Shown here one piece after another: positions 1-5,827 of a stretch of 8,435 nt of DNA (the first letter of the stretch is position 1; every line of letters starts with the position of its first letter). Origin of the DNA: Candidatus Poribacteria bacterium (lineage in GTDB: Bacteria; Poribacteria; WGA-4E; GCA-2687025); NCBI GenBank assembly GCA_002687025.1, contig NYZG01000293.1, positions 1 through 8,435 of the forward strand. The letters are read 5' to 3'. The notes below the pieces were generated by a model that saw nothing but the letters and a program-made list of their open reading frames with translations, was not told where the DNA came from and did no database searches. A program made the translations under genes and the position numbers.

Positions 1-278
1 CACTTGACGGCAGTCGTCAGGTACACGCCCAACTGCCTTATGTCCGGTATGGACGACACCCTCTCCCCGGCGTCGATGAATGCCTGAACCGTCGTTTGCT
101 CGAACAGGGGATTCCCCGCTGCGTAGTAGTAGTCGTCAGGATCCTTCGGCGCCGATTCAGAGATCATCACTACAGAGATACCCTCCGGCCGCACATCGAT
201 GTCCGGGACCATGTAGCATTCATGCCGCACATCCGCACATGGAAACGACTCGCACCCTATGCACTCGGCGACGTGCAT
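1..278 (-). CDS. Uracil-DNA glycosylase-like Fe-S protein, N-terminal part (3' end beyond window)
   Basis: This open frame starts at ATG 278-276 and reads off the left edge without a stop, showing 92 codons. A clear Shine-Dalgarno sequence (AAAGGAG, 7 nt before the ATG) fixes the start. The layout resembles family 4/5 uracil-DNA glycosylases, which remove uracil from DNA and carry a [4Fe-4S] cluster. An N-terminal CxxC (C6, C9) is followed by a hydrophobic strand and ISESAP (residues 39-44), at the place of the family GEAPG motif. Then comes YYYAAGNPLF (residues 50-59) and finally GVYLTTAVK at residues 84-92, like the family strand VYITNVVKC. The next two bases, TG, allow the expected Cys. 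Extra cysteines lie at 14 and 21. The SESAP form departs from the classic motif, so substrate and activity are uncertain. That this is a real gene is much surer than its function. It is separated by about 700 nt from the next gene upstream. Confidence 0.7.
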   Translation of the reverse strand, partial: MHVAECIGCESFPCADVRHECYMVPDIDVRPEGISVVMISESAPKDPDDYYYAAGNPLFEQTTVQAFIDAGERVSSIPDIRQLGVYLTTAVK

Positions 279-981
279 TCTCGATCTCCTTTGCGACTTC
301 TCGCCCGTGCCTGTGTCTACGTCGGCACCGATACGACATCTGTACACGTAGCCACCCGCGTGCCGCGGCGCACACTGGCGCCCACGTCGGGAACGCCCAC
401 CAGCCCTGTATTGCGCCGCGCGGCCTCGGCCACGCCACACCCCGAGGCGGCCGCGACCCGGAAGGACCGTCGCGTGGAGGCTATCGACGCTCTGCTGGCG
501 GGCCGACCGCACCCCCGGCTGCCCGAGGAGGCGTTGGAGTGCAAGGTCGCAACTCGAGAGAGTGGTGTGCGTTCGCCCCGTCGTCTACCTCGGGATGCCC
601 TACATCGACATGTCGTTGGGCCCTCACGCCCACAGCATCACGAAATGGGACGATGGGAGAGGCCCAGATGCGGGCCGTGTCCGCCGCTCTCTCATGATCC
701 GGGGCTCTGCATTGGTGGTGGTGACTCTGGGCTCGCCCAGGACGTACCGGCCCTGCAGTGGTCGTCTGACAGCCCGAAGGCTGGGGCGGAACTGCGGAAT
801 TGGGGCGGTGATGCGCCGGCTTGCTGGGCCTCTGCTGTCCGGGACCAGCGACTTCAGAGGCACAACGAGGTGAGAGGCAACACCGAAGCGTCGAGGTATC
901 CGCCTGCACGACAGCACGCGTCGGCCGCGAGCCAGCGGCGCCTTGGATCTGCCCGCAGCCCTCGGGCCACGCTCCGCAGAA
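279..981. other. About 700 nt with no supported gene
   Basis: This lies between the small membrane-protein gene and the uracil-glycosylase-like gene. Open frames exist on both strands, but their translations are rich in Arg, Pro, His and Ser, have no recognisable motif and lack convincing ribosome-binding sites, as expected for chance frames in GC-rich DNA. I saw no tRNA T-loop signature and no sigma-54 promoter. GC-rich dyads are present, for example GCCTCGG (423-429) with CCGAGGC (442-448), and GGCCC (661-665) with GGGCC (672-676). These are short enough to be chance. The end near 279 must hold the leader and probably the promoter of the glycosylase-like gene, but no good -35/-10 pair was found. 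A decayed gene or an untranslated RNA cannot be excluded. Confidence 0.5.
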
Positions 982-1386
982 CTACGCGTCCCCATCGCGA
1001 GATGACGAGAATCGCTTGCCGAGAATGCGCGGCAGACGCCCCGTCGCTATGCACAGCGGCACGCCGACCGTCACAACGAGCAGAACGGCGGACGTGGCGG
1101 AGGACCGGTACGCGGCCCAGCCGAATCGGGGATACAGCATGTGGGCCGTCTTGAGCGACCCGAGCAGGACCACTGCCTGCAGAGCAACGAGGGATGCGAG
1201 CATTCCGCCGAGTGAAGCTCGCTCAAGACGCGTGAACCGCACACGTCGGTGGCGTTCCGCCTTCGGTTCAGTCTCGCCCCGGGCGTCGGCGAGCTCATCG
1301 GCGCGACGGATGCTGCTGATCCGTGAGACGGCCATGATCGTGGCAAACGCCATGTTCGCGTATATCAACACCCTGAATGCAGTCAT
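982..1386 (-). CDS. Small predicted membrane protein, unknown function (134 aa)
   Basis: I do not recognise the family. The frame is open further upstream, but ATG 1386-1384 is chosen because AGGGGG lies 5 nt before it and the hydrophobic N-terminus begins there. Three hydrophobic segments are visible: about residues 3-21 (starting AFRVLIYANMAFATIMAV), 58-78 (SLGGMLASLVALQAVVLLGSL) and 98-116 (TSAVLLVVTVGVPLCIATG). A charged hydrophilic stretch rich in Arg, Glu and Lys lies between the first and second (about 23-56), and a basic tail ends the protein. This suggests an inner-membrane protein with three passes. It follows the lipoprotein gene on the same strand after about 260 nt that include a terminator-like hairpin, so it is probably a separate transcription unit. 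No catalytic motif is visible. Confidence 0.6.
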   Translation of the reverse strand: MTAFRVLIYANMAFATIMAVSRISSIRRADELADARGETEPKAERHRRVRFTRLERASLGGMLASLVALQAVVLLGSLKTAHMLYPRFGWAAYRSSATSAVLLVVTVGVPLCIATGRLPRILGKRFSSSRDGDA

Positions 1387-1511
1387 GCGCACCCCCTGGA
1401 GCGAACGTAGCGTGGCCGGCGGCGGCGTGCAACAGGGACGAAGCCACGACAGGCCGGGCCCGCCCAGGCAAGGACGGCGCGGCTCGACCGACAGGTCCAC
1501 ATCCAGACCAT

Positions 1512-1555
1512 GACCCGCGGCGCCATTGCCGGCGCCATGCATTGCCCCGCGGGTC
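1512..1555. repeat. Inverted repeat with 9-bp perfect arms
   Basis: GACCCGCGG (1512-1520) is exactly complementary to CCGCGGGTC (1547-1555). The 26-nt loop holds two GGCGCC palindromes (1519-1524 overlapping the left arm, and 1531-1536) and a near direct repeat of GGCGCCAT. No U-tract follows on either strand. It lies just beyond the terminator-like hairpin that follows the lipoprotein gene and may be a second RNA fold in that mRNA tail, or a protein-binding dyad. Confidence 0.5.
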
Positions 1556-1563
1556 GCAATGAC

Positions 1564-1593
1564 AAAGCCCGCCTGCGGCGGCAGGCGGCGCTT
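1564..1593 (-). terminator. Terminator-like hairpin after the lipoprotein gene
   Basis: On the minus strand AAGC, a one-base bulge, CCGCCTGC, a CGCC loop, GCAGGCGG and GCTT form a 12-bp stem ending in TTT. It begins about 57 nt after the lipoprotein stop codon. The U-run is short (three), so termination may be weak. The A/T flanks on both sides make it potentially bidirectional. Confidence 0.5.
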
Positions 1594-1649
1594 CGTCGGT
1601 TGTTCGCCTGCCAGCCTCGACGCTGCGCAGGGGCGCGTTTGCGTTGGAA

Positions 1650-2429
1650 CTATCGACGACGCGGCCGGGGGCGAGAGTCGTCCCGCCGCTCGCCATCCTG
1701 CGGGCGGTCTTCGGGATCGCGCGAGTGCAGGAACTCGATCGCTTCCGCGGTTTCGCCCGTCATGGTGATGAGTACCCCATTCTCGGTGTCCGTCACGGTG
1801 ACGGTGATGTCCTCGCGCGCGTCCGCCGGCCTTGGGCGGTCGTCGGGTCGGTTCTGTATCCGCTCGACGGTCTCCGGGTCGTCGGATTCGAGGCGGATCT
1901 CGACGCCGGTGTCGGTCAGCGTCACCGTGCGTTCGACACCTTCACCCCGCTCGCCCTCGCCGTCAGGACGCGGCCCTCGACGTCCGCGGGGTCCGCGGTC
2001 GTCGTGTTCCTGCGTTGCGCGCTCCTGGATGTGCGCGATCGCTTCCTCGGTGGCCCCGGTGATCGTGATGATCACTCCGGTCGCGGTGTTCTCGACCGCG
2101 GCCTCGATGGCGGGCGCGTCTGCCGGCTGTGGTCGCTCCGCGTGACGCGCGGCGCGCTCCTGGATGTGGGCCACGACGTCGGCGTCGTCGGAATCGATCG
2201 TTATCACGACGCCGTCGTCGGTCAGCGTCACCTCCCGCGTCACGGCGTCCTCACCGGCCGCGGCGGCGAAGCCCGGCGCCGCCAGGATCGTGTCCGCGTC
2301 GCTCAAACCGGCGTCGGCGGCCAGGGGGTCGATCGCCTCGTCGCCGCAGCCGGTCGTCAGTACGATCGCGGCGCCGAACGCCGCCACTGTGAGTCCTGCC
2401 GCAGTGGCGTGTGCGAGGATCCTTCTCAT
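1650..2429 (-). CDS. Predicted lipoprotein with four internal repeat modules (A-B-A'-B')
   Basis: Start ATG 2429-2427 is preferred because GGAAGGA lies just upstream and the signal peptide begins there (MRRILAHATAAGL). In-frame ATGs also occur at 2444, 2456 and 2468. A hydrophobic stretch ends in VLTTGC at residues 23-28, a near-consensus lipobox with Cys28 as the likely lipidated residue; T rather than L at -3 is imperfect. The mature protein has four related modules of about 28 residues: 67-93, 111-138, 168-193 and 209-237. Each reads roughly as a strand with (D/N)xGVxIT(I/M), followed by a helix with (A/V)xxIQER. Modules 1 and 3 share SDD before the helix; modules 2 and 4 share TG(A/E)T and EAI. 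The linkers are rich in Arg, Pro, Asp and Glu, and the tail is strongly basic. No enzyme motif is visible. A sigma-54 promoter and the sigma-54 activator gene lie directly upstream, so it is the likely output of the adjacent two-component pair. Function is unknown. Confidence 0.78.
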   Translation of the reverse strand: MRRILAHATAAGLTVAAFGAAIVLTTGCGDEAIDPLAADAGLSDADTILAAPGFAAAAGEDAVTREVTLTDDGVVITIDSDDADVVAHIQERAARHAERPQPADAPAIEAAVENTATGVIITITGATEEAIAHIQERATQEHDDRGPRGRRGPRPDGEGERGEGVERTVTLTDTGVEIRLESDDPETVERIQNRPDDRPRPADAREDITVTVTDTENGVLITMTGETAEAIEFLHSRDPEDRPQDGERRDDSRPRPRRR

Positions 2430-2441
2430 TTCCCGTCCTTC

Positions 2442-2477
2442 CATGTGTCTCGGCATGTGTCTCGCCATGCGTCTTAC
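2442..2477 (-). repeat. Three 12-bp tandem repeats at the start of the lipoprotein gene
   Basis: On the plus strand the units are CATGTGTCTCGG (2442), CATGTGTCTCGC (2454) and the diverged CATGCGTCTTAC (2466). Each unit carries one ATG on the minus strand (at 2444, 2456 and 2468), all in frame with the lipoprotein. The units therefore either lengthen the N-terminus by 4 residues each or sit in the 5' leader. A GAGACAC inverted copy of the core lies at 2496-2502, near the predicted transcription start. Confidence 0.6.
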
Positions 2478-2483
2478 CGTAAG
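2473..2483. promoter_or_regulatory. Short palindrome CTTACCGTAAG in the lipoprotein leader
   Basis: This is a perfect 5-bp dyad around one central base, lying between the predicted sigma-54 start site (about 2496) and the lipoprotein start codon. It could be an operator or an RNA hairpin, but it is short enough to be chance. Confidence 0.25.
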
Positions 2484-2506
2484 TTGCGTTTCGTGGAGAC
2501 ACGCAG

Positions 2507-2522
2507 AGCAACAGGCGTGCCA
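2507..2522 (-). promoter_or_regulatory. Sigma-54 (RpoN) -24/-12 promoter for the lipoprotein gene
   Basis: The minus strand reads TTGGCACGCCTGTTGCTC from 2523 to 2506. It matches the sigma-54 consensus TGGCACG-N4-TTGCW at every defined position, with exact spacing. Transcription would start about 12 nt past the -12 GC, near 2496, giving a leader of about 67 nt to ATG 2429. The promoter lies between the sigma-54 activator gene and the lipoprotein gene, pointing at the latter. Confidence 0.85.
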
Positions 2523-2571
2523 ACGCAGGTCGCCCTAGAACCAGTGGTATCGGGCGTCCGCAGGCGTTGAG

Positions 2572-2612
2572 AGTCGACGAAATGGTCGAAGCGCTCGACT
2601 ATCCCGTCGAGT
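2572..2612. promoter_or_regulatory. Symmetric TCGA dyad cluster, candidate activator-binding enhancer
   Basis: Four TCGA cores occur at 2574, 2586, 2595 and 2607, with spacings 12, 9 and 12, symmetric about 2592. The inner pair is a perfect dyad, GTCGA-N5-TCGAC (2585-2599). The outer arms (AGTCGACGA and, on the other strand, ACTCGACGG) agree at 7 of 9 positions. The centre is about 70 bp upstream of the -24 element and about 96 bp from the predicted start, the usual place for an NtrC-type enhancer. It overlaps the last codons of the regulator gene. Binding by that regulator is inferred. Confidence 0.5.
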
Positions 2613-3948
2613 CGCGAGAGGACGTGAGGCCGTACTTCTGGAGCTTGTAGCGCAGGTTGCGTTCCGTGATGCCGAGACGTTCGGCGGCGCGCGTCTGCAC
2701 GCCGTCTGTCTCGTGAAGCGCCTCGGCGATATACTGACGCTCGAGATCCTCGACGGCCGCGGGCAGCGTGTCGGCCGGAGCCGACGGTGGCGGCGTGCTA
2801 CGCGTCAGTGCGGGAGGCAGGTCCATGGTGGTGATGCGGCCGCTCTGGGCCAGTATCGCCGCCCGCTCGATGGCGTTCTGCAGTTCGCGGACGTTGCCCG
2901 GATAGTCATGAGCCAGGAGGACGCGCTCGGCCTCCTCGTCGAGGGCGGGTGGGGCCTGTCCCTCGGGCGTATGCGAACGGAGAAACGCGTCGATGAGGGG
3001 CGGAATGTCCGCGCGGCGCTCGCGCAACGGCGGCACTTCGACGGCCACGACGTTCAGCCGGTAGAACAGGTCCTGACGGAACGTTCCCGCGTCCACGGCG
3101 GCCTCGAGGTCGCTGTTGGTCGCCGCGATGATTCGCACGTCGACATTGATCGGCTTGCCGGATGCGCCTATGCGCTCCACGACGCGCTCTTGAAGCACGC
3201 GCAGCAGCTTCACCTGCGTCGCCAAGGGCACCTCACCGATCTCGTCCAGGAAAAGGGTCCCGCCGTCGGCCGCCTCGAAACGCCCGTCACGCGCGCGGTC
3301 CGCCCCGGTGTACGCGCCCTTCTCATGGCCGAACAGCTCGCTCTCGATGAGCGTCTCGGGCAGGGCCGCGCAGCTCACGACGCCGAACGTGGCGTCGGCG
3401 CGCTTCGATCTCTCGTGGATGCGCTCCGCGAGGACGTTCTTGCCCACCCCTGACTCCCCTAGCAGCAGGATGGTCGCGTCCGTCGGCGCGGCGCGCTCCA
3501 ACAGGGCCAGGACATCGCGCATGGCGGGGCTCTCCGCGATGAAGCCGTCGCCGCCCGGCGTGTCGGATGCCTCTCCCACATCGCGCCCGAGCTCGCCCTC
3601 GATCTTCCAGATCTTCACGCGGAGGTCGTCGAGGTCGAGCGGCTTGGCGAGGTAGTCCCATGCCCCGGCCCTGGCGGCCTCGACGGCCTGCGCGTACGTC
3701 GCGAACGCCGTCGCCAGTAACACGGCGAGCTCGGGGAACATCGCCCGCAAGCGTCGCAGCACCTCCAGCCCGTCGATGCCGGGCATACGGATGTCGCTGA
3801 TGACGAGGTCCAAGGCGCCCTCACGCTCCGCGAGGGCCACGCCCTCTTCGCCGGTCCCGGCGTCGAACACCTCGTGGCCCAACTTGCGCAGGAAGCCGCG
3901 CAGCATGCGTCGCTGCGCGTCGTCGTCGTCGATCACCAGTATCCGCAC
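2599..3948 (-). CDS. NtrC-family sigma-54-dependent response regulator
   Basis: A 449-residue cytoplasmic activator with the full NtrC architecture. The receiver domain (1-118) has the acidic cluster D7-D10, phospho-acceptor D52 in SDIRMPG, T80 and K102. The AAA+ sigma-54-interaction domain (about 137-366) has Walker A GESGVGKN (164-171), the sigma-54 contact loop GAYTGA (211-216, Tyr for the usual Phe), Walker B TLFLDEIGE (231-239), candidate arginine fingers R291 and R297, and a PGNVREL sensor II region (350-356). A Fis-type helix-turn-helix closes the protein (about 415-440). The start is GTG 3948, 2 nt after the kinase TGA, so the two genes are almost certainly translationally coupled and form a cognate pair. 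When phosphorylated it should drive ATP-dependent open-complex formation at sigma-54 promoters, and one lies directly downstream. ZraR is an architectural relative; orthology is not claimed. Confidence 0.93.
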   Translation of the reverse strand: MRILVIDDDDAQRRMLRGFLRKLGHEVFDAGTGEEGVALAEREGALDLVISDIRMPGIDGLEVLRRLRAMFPELAVLLATAFATYAQAVEAARAGAWDYLAKPLDLDDLRVKIWKIEGELGRDVGEASDTPGGDGFIAESPAMRDVLALLERAAPTDATILLLGESGVGKNVLAERIHERSKRADATFGVVSCAALPETLIESELFGHEKGAYTGADRARDGRFEAADGGTLFLDEIGEVPLATQVKLLRVLQERVVERIGASGKPINVDVRIIAATNSDLEAAVDAGTFRQDLFYRLNVVAVEVPPLRERRADIPPLIDAFLRSHTPEGQAPPALDEEAERVLLAHDYPGNVRELQNAIERAAILAQSGRITTMDLPPALTRSTPPPSAPADTLPAAVEDLERQYIAEALHETDGVQTRAAERLGITERNLRYKLQKYGLTSSRDSTG

Positions 3949-3950
3949 TG

Positions 3951-5723
3951 TCAGGCGTCCTGCTTTAGGGGTAACGTGATTTCGACCGCAGCTCCGTGGC
4001 CGGGCTCGCTGAGGACGCGCGTCGCGCCTCCGTGCTCCGCCACGATCTGGTGGACCATCGGAAGGCCGAGGCCGTTGCCGTTGGGCTTCGTGGTGTAATA
4101 CAGGTCGAACACGCGCGCCAACTGCTCTTCCGGCACGCCCGGGCCGTCGTCGGCGACAGTCAGCACGGTCTGCTCCGAGTCGGCCGCGAGGGTGATGCGT
4201 ATCGCGCCACCGTCCGGCTGCGCCTCCAGGGCGTTTCGCACGAGGTTCTCGACAACCTGAGCGAGCTGTATGGGGTCGAAGTCATGCTCCAGACGTTCAG
4301 GGGCGTCGACGTCCAGGGATACTCCCTGGGCCTCCGCGGCCGGCGTCATCCGTGCGCCGACATCGCGCGCCAACGCGGCGAGATCGCCCGGTACCGGCGC
4401 TATCTTGGCGGGCCGAGCGAAGCGCAGGAACTGGTCGACGACCTGCTCGACGCGTGTGGACTGCGATCTCAGCGTGTCGATGAGCTCGCGATAGTCGTCG
4501 GCTTCCTCCGGCGGCTCGAACTCCCGGGCCAGGCGTTGCGACGCCATGCTCATCGCATTGAGCGGGCTGCGTATCTCGTGGGCGACTCCCGCGGCCAACT
4601 CGCCCATCGCGGTGAGCTTCTCGCGCCGGCGCGACTCCTCCTCCAGCCGGTACACCTCGTCCTGTATGCGGTCGCGCTCCGTCGTCAACAACTGCACGTT
4701 CTGTCGCGTGAACAGCAGCGCGGACGCGCCGATGAAGACGAGGGCGACAAGGGCGACGCGACCGATGCCCTGCGTCCAGGCGGCGCGCTGGATCGCGCGG
4801 AACGGTTGGGCGTTCAGCGTCACGCTGATGCGCGCGGGTTTCCCGTCGAAGCCACGGAGCGTCCGCACGCCGACAAACGTCGTATCGCCGTCGGATTCGT
4901 CCCAGTGCCACGTGAACTCCTCGCCCTTCTTCGGCTCGGGCACGTCCTCGGTCTCCAGTGTCAGATCGACGATGTCCGGCTCCTTCTCCAGGAGCATCTC
5001 GCGGAAGCCCTCGCGTCCCGCGTTCGTACGCAGACGTGTCATCTCTTCCGCCTGCACAATGGCAACGATCGCGCCGCCGCGCTCACGACCGAGGGCCGCG
5101 GCGGTCATGCGGCCTCCGCGACGCCCTCCGAAGCCTAGCGTCACGTAGTCAGTTTCGCCTTGCAGGATCTGGGCGATCTCAGGATGGTCGGACGCGTGGA
5201 ACTCGAACCGCTGTCGGCCTTCATGTCGGCGCGGAGGCGGGTCGCCGATCGTCGGGCGACGGCGGCCGCCCTCTGGACGGGGCGGCTCCCACTGACGCGG
5301 TCTGCCCGCGGGCGGGCCGGGCCCGAAGCGTCCAGCTCTCCCGGCCGGCTGGAGCTCCGCCGCAACTTCACCGTCAGCATCGAGCACGACGACGCGAAGC
5401 AACCCGGCCGCCCGCGAGACCTGCCGGAGATGCTCATCGGTCAGGGGTTCGTGCTGGTCCATCTCGTGGAGTCGGTCGATGAGTCCCTCGATCCTGTCGG
5501 TCAGCGACGTGCGGATCTCCTCCAGGGCGCGGGCGCTCTGGAGGCCCGAGAACCCGAGAACCCCGGTGAGTATCGCCGCGTTCGTCGCGAACAGGCTCTC
5601 CAGTCCCTCGCGCCGCTGCCGCGCTTCCCAGGAAGCGGACAGGCCCGCCAGCGCGACGGCGACGATGCCCACGCCGACCAAGGCCGACGCCAACGCCCTC
5701 GATGGCCGCCCGGTCGGTGACAT
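3951..5723 (-). CDS. Membrane sensor histidine kinase (NtrB/ZraS-like catalytic core)
   Basis: A 590-residue inner-membrane kinase. ATG 5723 is chosen over the ATG 54 nt upstream because GGAGG sits 7 nt before it. TM1 is about 10-32 and TM2 about 323-338, enclosing an extracytoplasmic sensor of some 290 residues. The sensor contains a Cache/PAS-like strand (VVVLDADGEVAAEL, about 111-124) and an Arg/Pro/Gly-rich insert (about 129-172). A helical linker follows TM2 directly, with no HAMP or PAS recognised, then HisKA with H382 in AAGVAHEIRSPLNAM. The HATPase domain shows the N box (QVVENLVRNALEA, N493 and N497), G1 (DDGPGVP), F box (VFDLYYTTK) and G2 (GNGLGLPMV). It should autophosphorylate H382 and pass phosphate to D52 of the regulator that begins 2 nt after its stop. 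The ligand cannot be deduced; an envelope signal is likely from the topology. Confidence 0.92.
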   Translation of the reverse strand: MSPTGRPSRALASALVGVGIVAVALAGLSASWEARQRREGLESLFATNAAILTGVLGFSGLQSARALEEIRTSLTDRIEGLIDRLHEMDQHEPLTDEHLRQVSRAAGLLRVVVLDADGEVAAELQPAGRAGRFGPGPPAGRPRQWEPPRPEGGRRRPTIGDPPPRRHEGRQRFEFHASDHPEIAQILQGETDYVTLGFGGRRGGRMTAAALGRERGGAIVAIVQAEEMTRLRTNAGREGFREMLLEKEPDIVDLTLETEDVPEPKKGEEFTWHWDESDGDTTFVGVRTLRGFDGKPARISVTLNAQPFRAIQRAAWTQGIGRVALVALVFIGASALLFTRQNVQLLTTERDRIQDEVYRLEEESRRREKLTAMGELAAGVAHEIRSPLNAMSMASQRLAREFEPPEEADDYRELIDTLRSQSTRVEQVVDQFLRFARPAKIAPVPGDLAALARDVGARMTPAAEAQGVSLDVDAPERLEHDFDPIQLAQVVENLVRNALEAQPDGGAIRITLAADSEQTVLTVADDGPGVPEEQLARVFDLYYTTKPNGNGLGLPMVHQIVAEHGGATRVLSEPGHGAAVEITLPLKQDA

Positions 5724-5792
5724 GTCTTGCCCTCCATTCGGAGCCGTCGGGACCACCCCATCGCACGCGAGACCCATACCGAGTCAGTCTCC

Positions 5793-5827
5793 GGTTAGTC
5801 GGCGGACGACCGGGCGAGGGTTAGTCG
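5793..5827. repeat. 9-bp direct repeat upstream of the kinase gene
   Basis: GGTTAGTCG occurs at 5793-5801 and 5819-5827, 26 bp apart. The second copy overlaps the peptidase stop codon. It lies 70-104 nt before the kinase start. It may be a regulator site, but no -35/-10 pair could be assigned with confidence. Confidence 0.3.

Noticed and set aside
96..1154. Plus-strand open frame of about 350 codons across the left region
   Set aside because: The translation is Arg/Pro/His/Ser-rich without motifs, it lacks a convincing ribosome-binding site, and it runs antisense to two better-supported minus-strand genes. Long stop-free frames are expected at this GC content.
1398..1440. Possible -35 TTGCAC and -10 TACGTT, 17 bp apart, before the small membrane-protein gene
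   Set aside because: Both hexamers are weak matches, and the predicted start would fall inside the ribosome-binding site, leaving almost no leader.
1644..2570. Plus-strand open frame of about 300 codons opposite the lipoprotein gene
   Set aside because: It is the antisense shadow of the lipoprotein frame, which has a Shine-Dalgarno sequence, signal peptide, repeats and a promoter on the minus strand.
3996..5138. Plus-strand open frame of 380 codons opposite the kinase gene
   Set aside because: It is antisense to a full set of histidine-kinase motifs; its composition is Arg/Leu/His-rich with no domain of its own.
5724..5777. Kinase start 54 nt upstream at ATG 5777
   Set aside because: The ATG at 5723 has GGAGG at ideal spacing and the extra 18 residues look like leader sequence; the upstream start has no comparable site.
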